Of a stretch of DNA of 64,000 bases, positions 28,617-37,459 are shown piece after piece. This DNA comes from Bacillota bacterium. Lineage in GTDB: Bacteria > Bacillota > Clostridia > DSM-8532. The stretch spans positions 310,001 to 374,000 of the forward strand of contig JAEZJF010000013.1 of the NCBI GenBank assembly GCA_023415825.1, written 5' to 3'. The notes below the pieces were generated by a model. The model was given only the letters and a program-made list of their open reading frames with translations, did no database searches and had not been told where the DNA came from. The first letter of the stretch is position 1, and each line of letters begins with the position of its first letter. The translations under genes were made by a program, and so were the position numbers.

Positions 28617-28976
28617 ATGAAATATATACGCCAGTTTTGTATAATCATCGGTTTTTCATTACTGGGTGAGTTCTTGTATTGGCTGTTGCCCTTGCCGGTT
28701 CCGGCTGTGGTCTATGGCCTTTTACTTTTATTTGGGGCACTACGTTTTCGCCTGTTGCGGCCGGAAGCGATAAAAGAAACATCCCATTTCCTGATTGCCC
28801 TGTTACCCTTGCTGTTCATTGCACCATCAGTCAATTTGATTGATTACTGGACAATAATGAAAGAGAATCTGCCGCTGATTTTTTTGGTCATATTGGTGTC
28901 CACAGTGCTGACATTTGCCGCATCTGGATTAACAGCACAGCTAGTGCTGCGCAGAAAGGAGCGCAATGGCTTATGA
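28617..28976 (+). CDS. lrgA: CidA/LrgA-family membrane protein
   Basis: 119 aa, four predicted helices, small holin-like family. It is paired with LrgB by a 4-bp ATGA overlap. In several Gram-positives such pairs turned out to import pyruvate (PftAB), and a plant homolog carries glycolate/glycerate, so a role in small organic-acid movement fits the neighbouring GarR-like reductase better than cell death. GGGGG precedes the ATG. Confidence 0.8.
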   Translation: MKYIRQFCIIIGFSLLGEFLYWLLPLPVPAVVYGLLLLFGALRFRLLRPEAIKETSHFLIALLPLLFIAPSVNLIDYWTIMKENLPLIFLVILVSTVLTFAASGLTAQLVLRRKERNGL

Positions 28977-29668
28977 ACACTATTGATGCATTCTTTCAGG
29001 GCAGCTCCTTCTGGGCGGTATTTATTACCATCATTGCATATGTGGTTGCTGTTCGGTTGCAGGGTCTATTGAAAACCCCTTTATGTAATCCCATCCTTAT
29101 GGCGGTCGTTCTGGTAATACTCATGCTAAAAGTCACGGGCACGCCAAACGCTGATTACCAAAGCGGTACAAAATATCTTTCGTATCTTCTGGCCCCCGCG
29201 ACAATTTGTCTGGGGCTATCGCTATACGAGCAGATGCAGGTTCTCCGGCAAAATATATTGGCGATTTTACTGGGTGTGTTGGCTGGTACTATAACCAGCC
29301 TTATTTTAATTTATTTGCTCTCCAATAAGTTTCACTTTGATCAGGTGCTCACCATATCTCTTCTTCCCAAAAGTATCACTACAGCCATAGGATTGCCCTT
29401 AAGTGAGCAAGCGGGCGGTATTGGTGCCATCACTACGGTGGCTATCATTATGACGGGTATCTTAGGAAATCTATGCGGCCATGCATTATGCAAACTCTTT
29501 CGGATTACACATCCGATTGCCCGTGGTACGGCGTTCGGAACGGCATCCCATGTAATCGGCACGGCAAAAGCCTACGAATATAGCCAATTGATGGGAGCGG
29601 TTGGAAGCCTTTCACTGATAACAGCCGGACTGGTGACGACGATTCTTTATCCGCTGTTCTTGGCCTGA
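28973..29668 (+). CDS. lrgB: LrgB-family membrane protein
   Basis: 231 aa, predicted six to eight helices, with the conserved LrgB stretches LPKSITTAIGLPLSEQAGG (about residues 130-148) and RGTAFGTASHVIGTAKA (about 183-199). It works with the LrgA partner just upstream. Position at the end of the GH2/GarR operon supports an acid-transport role; see the findings. No clear terminator follows. Confidence 0.85.
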   Translation: MNTIDAFFQGSSFWAVFITIIAYVVAVRLQGLLKTPLCNPILMAVVLVILMLKVTGTPNADYQSGTKYLSYLLAPATICLGLSLYEQMQVLRQNILAILLGVLAGTITSLILIYLLSNKFHFDQVLTISLLPKSITTAIGLPLSEQAGGIGAITTVAIIMTGILGNLCGHALCKLFRITHPIARGTAFGTASHVIGTAKAYEYSQLMGAVGSLSLITAGLVTTILYPLFLA

Positions 29669-29805
29669 AGAAATATGGAGTAATGTCGGAAACTAAAACA
29701 TTCTCTTTAACATATTATAAGAAGTTATTGATTTGCAGTATTATTTCCTCTTGGATTGTTACTCCTGCCTTACTAAGAGATTCACTCTGTTTCAGTGGAT
29801 ATTAC

Positions 29806-30080
29806 AAGGGGCTGTCTCATAATAAAATTTGAGATGGTCTCTTTATTTTAGCCTTGAAACCACAGATGTGGTTGCTCCCTGCAAAAAAAATAGCCTGACC
29901 CATTAAACCATAATTAAGAGGAAAACCGGCTATTAGTATTATATGGTGCCCGTAAATGGGTTGTAGGCTAAATCTAGCCTTTCGCTATGGCGTCAAGGTA
30001 AGTTCGATGAAGCTTTAACAATATTGATATGACAAAAGGGGCACATCTCAAAATTTATGATTATTTTGAGACAGCCCCTT
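29806..30080. mobile_element. 275-bp MITE-like element with long inverted ends
   Basis: The left end AAGGGGCTGTCTCA (29806-29819) is matched by TGAGACAGCCCCTT at 30067-30080, and the pairing continues imperfectly for about 35 bp inward. GGGGCTGTCTCA-type ends are common on insertion sequences of Firmicutes. The inside has no transposase reading frame but has hairpins AACCACAGATGTGGTT (29858-29873) and AGGCTA-aatc-TAGCCT (29965-29980). I see no clear target-site duplication. It looks like a non-autonomous element that needs a transposase in trans. Confidence 0.7.
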
Positions 30081-30107
30081 AGTATGCAGATTAAATGAGT
30101 TTGGAGT

Positions 30108-31286
30108 TTAATTTCGATTCAGTGTCAGCTCTGTGTCTATGTCACCAATTTTAGTACCGGCAATTTTGAATGGGACAGTCATTGTTCCGGAAGCATCAAC
30201 CTTTGATTTAACATCCTCTGCAGAATTAAAATCGAAACTAAAGGTATGCCCCTCTTGTGAGTAAATGCCCTGATCGAGAACCATGCCGCTGCCCTTAACG
30301 TCTGCGCTAATATCACAAGTATTGTCATCGTACAGATTCAGAGTCAGAACTGCGTCAATGCCATATGCAGCAACCGCGAACGTTCCTTCAAAGAAATAGG
30401 AGACTTTTTTGCTGCCACTTGTGTTTAGCATGGAAACGGGCTCTCCTCCCTCAGGAGTATAGGTACAGGTTTTGCCATCCGAAGACACGGTGACCTTGGC
30501 GCCGGTATCAGTGCTATCATTTGGTATGAGCGTAAATTCATGACTACCATCGGCATTGCGTGCTACCGACCAAGTGCCTTCAATCATTGCATCCATAAGG
30601 TCACTATAGGTTTTATTGTGAGCAAGAACGAGCGTGGAGGTTTTTTCCTCTTCAGCTACAAACTCCAAGTAAGGCATCCCGGCTTCACTTTCATAGGCTT
30701 TTTCATATTTGCCTTCCAGATCGTGGTGAAAGTAGACCGGCGCCGAACCTGTAGCGTAGATCTTAGACCCCTCATCCATGTCATTATAGAGGATATCGCC
30801 GTCATAGCCGCACTTACCAATTTCATTGCCTTCCCAGTCAAGGAAGGTCACTGTGTATGGGGCTGTCCCTGTTGTAGCGTTGACGGCATCATTGATCGAA
30901 GCCTCTCTGTCTGGGTAACATGCATAGTCATAAGGTGTTTTTTCAACCGTATATGTACCCGTAAAATTAGCTCGATTGTTGCTGAAACCTGCGTAGAACA
31001 CAGAACCCAAAACGGGATCTTCTTCATAGAAACGGAAGAAAAACACGAATTCTCCATATCCCTCGGCGGTGAAGCTGTAACCAAAGTATCCCTGTGTAAT
31101 CCTATCCAAAGGATCTGTTGAAGCGACTTCTGTCGGAGCGGGGGTGGCGGTTTGCTCCACCGAATTCGGTGTCGGTTCGGGAGTCGCAGTTCCGCTTGTG
31201 GGCGGATCGGACTTCTGACAGGCAATCATGCTCACTGTCAGGATCAAGACTAAAAATAGGACAAACAGTTTTTTCATTTGATTCAT
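30108..31286 (-). CDS. Hypothetical lipoprotein
   Basis: 392 aa exported lipoprotein I do not recognise. The signal peptide ends in MIAC (Cys23), followed by a Thr/Pro-rich linker (to about residue 55) and a beta-rich body with similar blocks (for example LTLNLYDDNTCDISADVKG near residue 320), which may be two or more related beta domains. GGAGGAACGTAAA precedes the ATG. It stands alone on the minus strand, ending near the MITE-like element, which could have changed its downstream region. Confidence 0.65.
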   Translation of the reverse strand: MNQMKKLFVLFLVLILTVSMIACQKSDPPTSGTATPEPTPNSVEQTATPAPTEVASTDPLDRITQGYFGYSFTAEGYGEFVFFFRFYEEDPVLGSVFYAGFSNNRANFTGTYTVEKTPYDYACYPDREASINDAVNATTGTAPYTVTFLDWEGNEIGKCGYDGDILYNDMDEGSKIYATGSAPVYFHHDLEGKYEKAYESEAGMPYLEFVAEEEKTSTLVLAHNKTYSDLMDAMIEGTWSVARNADGSHEFTLIPNDSTDTGAKVTVSSDGKTCTYTPEGGEPVSMLNTSGSKKVSYFFEGTFAVAAYGIDAVLTLNLYDDNTCDISADVKGSGMVLDQGIYSQEGHTFSFDFNSAEDVKSKVDASGTMTVPFKIAGTKIGDIDTELTLNRN

Positions 31287-31289
31287 TTT

Positions 31290-31723
31290 ACGTTCCTCCT
31301 TATTTTTTTACATGAGTCAGAAAAATAAATTACTTGCATGGGTATACAGGATTCGTTGCATTTTTCAATGCCGATAGAATATGGCGGCCAATCCTCTGAA
31401 TTGAAAATCAAGCTTCCATGGCTATCATTTTAATACCTTCTATAGTCCAAAGACGTATGGTATTTCGTATTAATGCTTACAATTTAGCTCATTTAAAAAA
31501 GAAAGATAAGGAATTTTTAAAAAGGCCTCTGCCTACTTAAAATTAATGACCGATCTAGCTTCTTCAGGAATCTAGCAGAGAAAATTAAATCAGACGAATA
31601 ACCGGATGCCGACACGAATCTATTGATTGTTGCAGCAGCGAGAGACATCTTAGAATATATACTATAGCATTCTATACTGACTCCATATATACAAAAGAAT
31701 TCTAAGGAAAGGGAGTAATTTGA
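31290..31723. other. Intergenic region between lipoprotein and MATE genes
   Basis: About 430 bp between two divergent genes. It is AT-rich. A weak promoter for the MATE gene may be TTGTTG-18-TAGAAT around 31625-31655. I see no other gene, repeat or structured RNA. Confidence 0.3.
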
Positions 31724-33091
31724 ATGGGGGAAAGATCCCAGCAAACTATTAATACGCTTATTTTTGAGAATACCTCCTCCTGGGGATTACTTCGAAAAAT
31801 GAGTATACCATCTGTTGTTACTACATTGGTTATGCTGCTTTACAATATGGCCGATGTGTTCTTTGTCGGACAAACTGGAGACAGTATGCAGGTAGCTGCT
31901 GTTTCTCTCTGCGCACCAATGTTTTCCATGCTCTCGGCTCTTGGTATGCTTTTTGGAAACGGTGGTGGAATCCGTTGTGCAGCACTGTATGGGGAAGGAA
32001 ATGTCAAACAGATCAAAAATGTTTCTTCTTTCTGTTGCTGGGGTGCGATATTGACTGGGGTGGTGATTTCTTGCGGCATATTGGTTGCTAAAATGCCTCT
32101 TTTAAAGCTCCTCGGTGCTTCCGAACAGACGGTGGAATTCGCGGGAGATTATCTGGGTATTATGGCTTTCGGTGCACCATTAATGATGTTCTGTCAGTCA
32201 TTTTCCAGTCTGCTGCGTGCAGATGGCCGTGTCAAGGGTCCTATGTATGGGAATATTATTGGCTCTGCCATCAATATTGTCCTCGATCCAATCTTTATTC
32301 TGGTATTTGGTTGGGGCGTCCGTGGAGCCGCCATTGCTACAGTCATAGCAAACGCCGTCAATTTTGCATACCTGCTATGGCTTGTTAAAAGAAAACCGGA
32401 TTTTTCAATAAATATTAAAAATATCCGCTTGCGATGGAATACTACGGGGGCGGTATTGCTGTTAGGCCTCCCTATGGCCATTAGTGCATTGCTTAGCAGT
32501 TTTTCCGGCGTACTGTCCAATAACATTTTGTCTGGTTATGGAGATGTGTTTCTTGCTGCCAACGGAGTCGCTTCAAAACTCAGGATGATGATAACCATGA
32601 TAGGAATGGGTGTTTGTATGGGAATCCAGCCGGCAATTTCTTATTATACGGGTGCACGTGCTCACGAGAAATTGATGGGTCTGATTAAATCCACGGCTTT
32701 GACTAATGTAATGGTTGGGAGCTTCATCTCGGTATTCTGCATATTGATGCGAGATCCGATAATCGCCATATTTCTTGATGATCCGGCTGTTATTCGCTAT
32801 GGACGACAAATGGTATTAGGGAGTATGGTCAGCGGACCGATTCAGGGTATTTACCAGCTTTGCACTTCTTTTTTACAAGGGACAGGGAATGTCTTTTTGG
32901 CAACAGGTATGGCGATTTGCGCTCAGGTAGTCTATACGCCTACCCTGCTGCTGTGCAATCTAGTATCTGGATTTGACGGACTGGTTTTCGCATCATCCAT
33001 ATCCACTCTGATTTGCACATTGATTGGTGTCGCAGCATCTCTTTTTTGTATTAAAAAGCTCCGTAAGAAAAAAGAAGATACGACAATATAA
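31724..33091 (+). CDS. MATE family multidrug/cation efflux protein
   Basis: 455 aa, twelve predicted helices. The first half has the typical MATE opening (MSIPSVVTTLVMLLYNMADVFFVGQTGD split across residues 26-53) and the repeat half begins near residue 240. It exports organic cations or drugs using a sodium or proton gradient in the family; the substrate here is unknown. AAGGGAG precedes the ATG. It is followed by the next region after 250 bp. Confidence 0.88.
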   Translation: MGERSQQTINTLIFENTSSWGLLRKMSIPSVVTTLVMLLYNMADVFFVGQTGDSMQVAAVSLCAPMFSMLSALGMLFGNGGGIRCAALYGEGNVKQIKNVSSFCCWGAILTGVVISCGILVAKMPLLKLLGASEQTVEFAGDYLGIMAFGAPLMMFCQSFSSLLRADGRVKGPMYGNIIGSAINIVLDPIFILVFGWGVRGAAIATVIANAVNFAYLLWLVKRKPDFSINIKNIRLRWNTTGAVLLLGLPMAISALLSSFSGVLSNNILSGYGDVFLAANGVASKLRMMITMIGMGVCMGIQPAISYYTGARAHEKLMGLIKSTALTNVMVGSFISVFCILMRDPIIAIFLDDPAVIRYGRQMVLGSMVSGPIQGIYQLCTSFLQGTGNVFLATGMAICAQVVYTPTLLLCNLVSGFDGLVFASSISTLICTLIGVAASLFCIKKLRKKKEDTTI

Positions 33092-33161
33092 TCTGCATCA
33101 TCACGCCGGATTAGCTTGCTGCAAAAATCCTAGCGAAATGACTGACAAAATAGCGAAGCTG

Positions 33162-33195
33162 TTATATGATGTTGCGTTTGTAATGCAGTATAATA
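33162..33195 (+). promoter_or_regulatory. Palindromic operator/-10 region upstream of the acyl-transfer gene cluster
   Basis: An imperfect 32-bp palindrome (33162-33193), with left arm starting TTATAT and right arm ending GTATAA, and a perfect TATAAT at 33189-33194. Its right half GTAATGCAGTATAATA (33180-33195) is identical to that at 14044-14059. It lies 147 bp before the first gene and is the likely promoter/operator of the 33341-39581 genes. Confidence 0.6.
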
Positions 33196-33340
33196 CTATA
33201 TAATTCAAACACATTGTAGTTGAACAGTTTGTATTGGTGCAACATGAAAAATGTTGTTTCTAAATTTGCTCAACGAAGAACCTTAGAGGGAGGTTTGCAA
33301 TGTGAAGTAGGCTGAAATAAAAATAAAGGGAGCGTAAAAA

Positions 33341-34330
33341 ATGGCTAAAATAGAAAAGGTCCTGTCAACAGTTTTATTTGATGAGATACACGTAAAAAAA
33401 TTAAGGGATATTTTTGAACCGGCAGAGTTTATTCATCTAAAGGCCAATGATACAGAAGGCGTCGCAGAAGCATTAAAAGTAGTTGATGTGGCGGTCTTAG
33501 GTACCGATAGGGATGAACGGGTCCTAAATGCACCCCATATAAAATGGATACATTATGATCATGCAGGTTTAAATAGAATTGCAAGGCCGGAAGTCTTAGA
33601 TAAAAATCTGATTATTACAGGCTCAGCTGGGCGATCAGCTCCAGCGCTAGCAGAGCATGCACTTTATTTTATGCTATCATTTACATTTGCATTTCCTGTT
33701 TTTTACAAAGCGCAACTTGAGCATAAGTTTGTAATTGATTTCAAATTACGGGAATCCCTAAGATGCCTTTATGGAAGAACAATAGGCATAGTCGGAATGG
33801 GTAATACCGGCATGGAACTTGCTGTACGAGCTAAAGCTCTTGGCATGAACGTGCTTGGATATAAACGGAATAAAAGCGATGTTCCTCCAAGTGTTGATAA
33901 ATTATATTGTAAGGAATCGGGTGATTCTTTAGATGACCTGCTGAAGCTTAGCGATTTTGTTGTACTGGCATTACCGCTTTCTAACGAAACCTACCGTTTA
34001 ATATCGGAACGAGAACTGAATCTGATGAAATCGTCTGCTTATCTAATCAATATAGCAAGGGGACCTATTATTGATGAAAGTGCATTAATAAACGCACTTA
34101 ATAATGGGGTAATTGCAGGAGCAGGCTTGGACACTTTTGAGCAGGAGCCGTTGCCAGCTGATAATCCTTTGTGGGATGCACCTAATGTCATTATAACACC
34201 CCATGTGACTCCTCAGGTACCAAATAGGTCGGAGCGATCACTAGAAATCATAGCTGAAAATGTAAAGAGATATAGAGAAGATAAGCCCATGCTAAATCAA
34301 TTACGCAAAAGTGATATTTTTAGCAAATAA
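33341..34330 (+). CDS. D-isomer-specific 2-hydroxyacid dehydrogenase
   Basis: 329 aa NAD(P)-dependent enzyme. Motifs: GIVGMGNTGMELA (about residues 149-161), NIARGPIIDE (about 236-245, substrate Arg), a Glu in FEQEPLPADNPLWD and the catalytic His in TPHVTPQV (about 286). It is only a family-level match to the protein at 14111 and shares a promoter element with it. Its place as first gene of the FdrA/DUF1116/DUF2877 cluster suggests it makes or uses a 2-hydroxy acid that feeds the transferase. AAGGGAG precedes the start. Confidence 0.85.
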   Translation: MAKIEKVLSTVLFDEIHVKKLRDIFEPAEFIHLKANDTEGVAEALKVVDVAVLGTDRDERVLNAPHIKWIHYDHAGLNRIARPEVLDKNLIITGSAGRSAPALAEHALYFMLSFTFAFPVFYKAQLEHKFVIDFKLRESLRCLYGRTIGIVGMGNTGMELAVRAKALGMNVLGYKRNKSDVPPSVDKLYCKESGDSLDDLLKLSDFVVLALPLSNETYRLISERELNLMKSSAYLINIARGPIIDESALINALNNGVIAGAGLDTFEQEPLPADNPLWDAPNVIITPHVTPQVPNRSERSLEIIAENVKRYREDKPMLNQLRKSDIFSK

Positions 34331-34383
34331 CTTAATGGTTATTTATTAATAATCTGCACTTTAAGAATATGGGAGGACGGAAA

Positions 34384-35640
34384 ATGAGTGAAATAAAGGC
34401 TCGAATAGAAAAAGCCAATAAAAAAGTTATGGATATCCTGCTAAATAGTCAGCCAACCTGGGTTGATGTTAGACCTGCAGGAGAAGTAATCGAGGGCTTT
34501 GAAAAGAATATGTTGCTCCACCCGGGTCCCCCTATAGAGGATGTTAATGAAATTGTCCCTGCTCTGAGAACCTCTCTATGCGGGGCCTTAATACATGAGG
34601 GCTTGGCAGATACAATGAGTAAGGCCTGGCAAATGATCAGAACCGGTGAAAGCATTTTAAAACCGGCACAAGACTACAACGCTTCTTGCGCGGCTGTCAC
34701 AGTAATCAGTGCATCCATGCCTGTCATTGTGGGAAAAGATACGGTCTTTGGAGGTACAGGCTACTCTTCTATTCATCCGGGTCCTAATCCAAAATGTCTT
34801 CGTTGGGGCTACTATGACGAAGAGGTTGAAAAAGACTTGGCCTGGTTTCGAGATGTATATGGGCCGGCTCTTGGCGAGGCAGTCCGTAACATGGGCGGAA
34901 TAAATATGAAAACCATTTTAGCACGCACTGCTGGAATGGGAGATGAAAATCATGTGCGCCAGCCAGCGTCCTCTTCCGTCATGATTCTGGACATGGTTCC
35001 TGCATTATTGGAATTAAAAAGAGAGCAGCGTGATGATATCATCAGAGCTTTTGTGTCCAATGACAGAGCCTTTCTTCATGTCATGATGGCCGGTGTTATG
35101 GGGATTCTGGAATCGGCCAAAAACATACCGATGTCTACAATTATGGTGGCTATGGGAGGGAATGGCACTAAATTTGGTCTACAGTTCAGCGGCACGGGAA
35201 AACAGTGGTTTACAGCAACTGCGCCTAAGGTGCTGGGGCAGTTTTTGAATCCTTCATGGACAGAGGAAGATCTGGCTGGGTATTTGGGCGACAGCTGTGT
35301 AACGGAAATCTATGGACTGGGAGGCTTTTCAGCAATAGCGTCACCTGCATTTGTCAGACTCACGGGCGGCACTTTCGCAGATGCAAGAAAGCGTACTGAG
35401 GATGCAAGGGCAGTATCCCTTGGGGAGCATTTGTTTGCGCCTATACCATGGGATGATTACCGGGGGTTTCCCGTAGGCATTGATATGCGTAGGGTAATAG
35501 CCACTAACACTGTACCGACCAGCCATGGTGGATCGGCCAGGCTGGAGGGAGGACAAGGGGGCGCAGGCTCGGTGCTTGTTCCTATGGAGTGTTTCAAACA
35601 GGGATTAAGAGCAATCTATGAATTAGTAGGGAGGCAGTAG
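34384..35640 (+). CDS. DUF1116 protein (YlbE/AllG-like)
   Basis: About 418 aa. Matches the DUF1116 family whose E. coli member YlbE (AllG) is part of the oxamic transcarbamoylase. Recognisable stretches are LRTSLCGALIHEGL (about residues 61-74), GIESAKNIP-type and MGGNGTKFGLQFSG (about 256-269), and the C-terminal GVGSARLEGG-like segment SHGGSARLEGGQGGAG. I set the start at 34384, 6 bp after GGGAGGACGG, not at 34369. The stop is 1 bp before the fdrA ATG. The reaction here is unknown. Confidence 0.85.
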   Translation: MSEIKARIEKANKKVMDILLNSQPTWVDVRPAGEVIEGFEKNMLLHPGPPIEDVNEIVPALRTSLCGALIHEGLADTMSKAWQMIRTGESILKPAQDYNASCAAVTVISASMPVIVGKDTVFGGTGYSSIHPGPNPKCLRWGYYDEEVEKDLAWFRDVYGPALGEAVRNMGGINMKTILARTAGMGDENHVRQPASSSVMILDMVPALLELKREQRDDIIRAFVSNDRAFLHVMMAGVMGILESAKNIPMSTIMVAMGGNGTKFGLQFSGTGKQWFTATAPKVLGQFLNPSWTEEDLAGYLGDSCVTEIYGLGGFSAIASPAFVRLTGGTFADARKRTEDARAVSLGEHLFAPIPWDDYRGFPVGIDMRRVIATNTVPTSHGGSARLEGGQGGAGSVLVPMECFKQGLRAIYELVGRQ

Positions 35641-35641
35641 G

Positions 35642-37198
35642 ATGGAATCGGTTATAAAAGTGTATCCAAATCGTTATTATGATTCAGTACAACTGATGTT
35701 CATAACCTCATCGATAAAGAAAAAGCAGGGCATTAAAACGGCATTGGTCGCTATGGGTACACAAGCCAATAAGGATATTTTCGATGACATAGGTATGAAC
35801 AGCAATTCCATTATGCAAGCCGGCCCCAACGATATGATTATAGGTGTTAGCGGAGTCGATAAAACTACCTGTGAGCAAGCAATAATTGAAATACAAACTA
35901 TTCTTTCCGGAAATGGTGCTTCTACAGAAGCCAATGCTGTGTCCTATTCAAGTCTTGAAACGGCGGTAAGGGCAAATTCCCAGGCTAACCTTTGCATCAT
36001 TTCTGTACCAGGAGAATATGCAAAGGCAGAGGCGGTAAAGGCATTGAACGCGGGCTTACATACTTTGATTTTCAGTGATAATGTCTCACTTGAAGAGGAA
36101 CGAGAAATAAAACTTCTTGCAGCAGAAAAGGGACTCCTTTGCATGGGACCTGATTGTGGTGTAGCAAATATAAATGGAATCTCTTTTTTAGTTGGGAGTA
36201 TTGTCCGAAAAGGGCCTATTGGTATTTGCGCGGCATCCGGAGTAGGACTCCAGGAGGTTGCTGTTCTGATCCATGAGGCGGGGAGCGGCATTTCACAAGG
36301 AATCGGTACTGGAGGCAGGGACTTAAAGGATAAAGTTGGAGGACTTACCATGCTTGCCGGTATTGATGCATTGGAAAGGGATGAAGAAACCAGGATCATT
36401 GTACTCATATCCCGTAAACCGGAAAGCAGCACTCTTGAAAAAGTATTAAACCGTGTAATGAATTGCGTTAAGCCCGTAGTTGTCTGTTTTATGGGCTGCG
36501 AAAAGGAAGAGATCGAAAAGACTGGTGCAGTATATGCCCGCAGCCTGGAGGATGCTGCCCGGGAGGCGCTGACTCTTGCGGGAATGAACTTTAAGAGGGC
36601 TGATTTGGAAAAAATCATAGAGCTTGCAGATACACAGGTTATGGCTATGTCGGCTGAGCAAAAATATGTTCGAGGCCTTTTTTGCGGGGGGACTTTTGTC
36701 GAGGAAGCAATGACGGCCATGAGAGAGGATATTGGTGATATCTATTCCAACGCGCCGCTAAGGGAGGAGCTAAGGCTTACAAAATCAACGGTTAGCTATA
36801 AAAATACAGTGGTCGATTATGGGGATGAAGAGTTTACCGTGAACCGTCCTCACCCTGTTATTGACACACAACCAAGAGCAGCCGGCATATTACGGGAAGC
36901 AATGGACCCTGAGACCGCCGTAATACTGCTTGATTTCGTACTAGGTCCTGCTGTTAATAATGATCCCGTAAGCTCTGTTCTTGATAATATAAAAGCCGCC
37001 ATGAAAATTGCAAGTGAGCGCGGAGGCAAGCTTGCGGTAATTGCTTCAGTATGTGGCACTGAGTCTGATCCACAGAAGCGTTCCACCCAAGAAGAAATGC
37101 TTAGAGAGACTGGCGTAGTCGTTTGTCCCAGCAATTATCAAGCAGCTTTACTTGCCGGGAAAATAATCAAGCACAAGGCGGAGAGGGATGGGCTATGA
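35642..37198 (+). CDS. fdrA: FdrA-like acyl-CoA synthetase-family protein
   Basis: 518 aa related to FdrA (AllF), a protein built like succinyl-CoA synthetase. An N-terminal region (about 1-110) is followed by a CoA-synthetase-like domain with GPDCGVANINGISF (about 172-185) and GICAASGVGLQEVAVLIHEAGSG (about 199-221), and a C-terminal ligase-like domain with LLDFVLGPAVNNDP (about 427-440). In E. coli it acts with YlbE and YlbF. It overlaps the next 59-aa gene by 4 bp. No allantoin genes are near, so a different substrate is likely. Confidence 0.85.
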   Translation: MESVIKVYPNRYYDSVQLMFITSSIKKKQGIKTALVAMGTQANKDIFDDIGMNSNSIMQAGPNDMIIGVSGVDKTTCEQAIIEIQTILSGNGASTEANAVSYSSLETAVRANSQANLCIISVPGEYAKAEAVKALNAGLHTLIFSDNVSLEEEREIKLLAAEKGLLCMGPDCGVANINGISFLVGSIVRKGPIGICAASGVGLQEVAVLIHEAGSGISQGIGTGGRDLKDKVGGLTMLAGIDALERDEETRIIVLISRKPESSTLEKVLNRVMNCVKPVVVCFMGCEKEEIEKTGAVYARSLEDAAREALTLAGMNFKRADLEKIIELADTQVMAMSAEQKYVRGLFCGGTFVEEAMTAMREDIGDIYSNAPLREELRLTKSTVSYKNTVVDYGDEEFTVNRPHPVIDTQPRAAGILREAMDPETAVILLDFVLGPAVNNDPVSSVLDNIKAAMKIASERGGKLAVIASVCGTESDPQKRSTQEEMLRETGVVVCPSNYQAALLAGKIIKHKAERDGL

Positions 37199-37374
37199 CA
37201 AATAAAATAATTGATTTCTTTAACAATGATTTGGTAGTTATTAATGTTGGCCCAAAAGTTTTCGGTGATGCGGTAAGAAAACAGGGAATAGAAGTACTGC
37301 AAGTGGACTGGAAACCCATTGCCGGAGGAGACAAGGAAATGATTAAAATCCTAGAGGCTCTGGGAGGTATATAA
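37195..37374 (+). CDS. 59-aa protein, possible detached FdrA-tail domain
   Basis: A 59 aa protein whose ATG overlaps the fdrA stop (ATGA). Its core VINVGPKVFGDAVRKQG...VLQVDWKPIAGGD looks like the short domain that I recall at the end of longer FdrA proteins or next to DUF1116. If so, it is a split-off subunit rather than a spurious frame. The frame is tightly coupled, has no stop inside, and keeps the VDW-P-AGG motif. The assignment to FdrA is from memory and needs an alignment. Confidence 0.65.
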   Translation: MTNKIIDFFNNDLVVINVGPKVFGDAVRKQGIEVLQVDWKPIAGGDKEMIKILEALGGI

Positions 37375-37459
37375 TTTAAGAATTTTAGTAAAAGGAATAT
37401 GATTATCTTACCAAAGATCACTTAGACGAAGGCGTTAAAACGAAAGGAGTGTCAACTTT

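Noticed and set aside
30540..31121. A 193-codon plus-strand frame opposite the orphan lipoprotein gene
   Set aside because: It is antisense to a gene with signal peptide, lipobox and ribosome site, and has no such features itself.
31517..31744. A 75-codon minus-strand frame upstream of the MATE gene
   Set aside because: No ribosome site, no recognisable motif, and it overlaps the MATE start.
35944..36720. A 258-codon minus-strand frame opposite fdrA
   Set aside because: Its Ser/Pro-rich composition and position are those of a shadow frame of fdrA.
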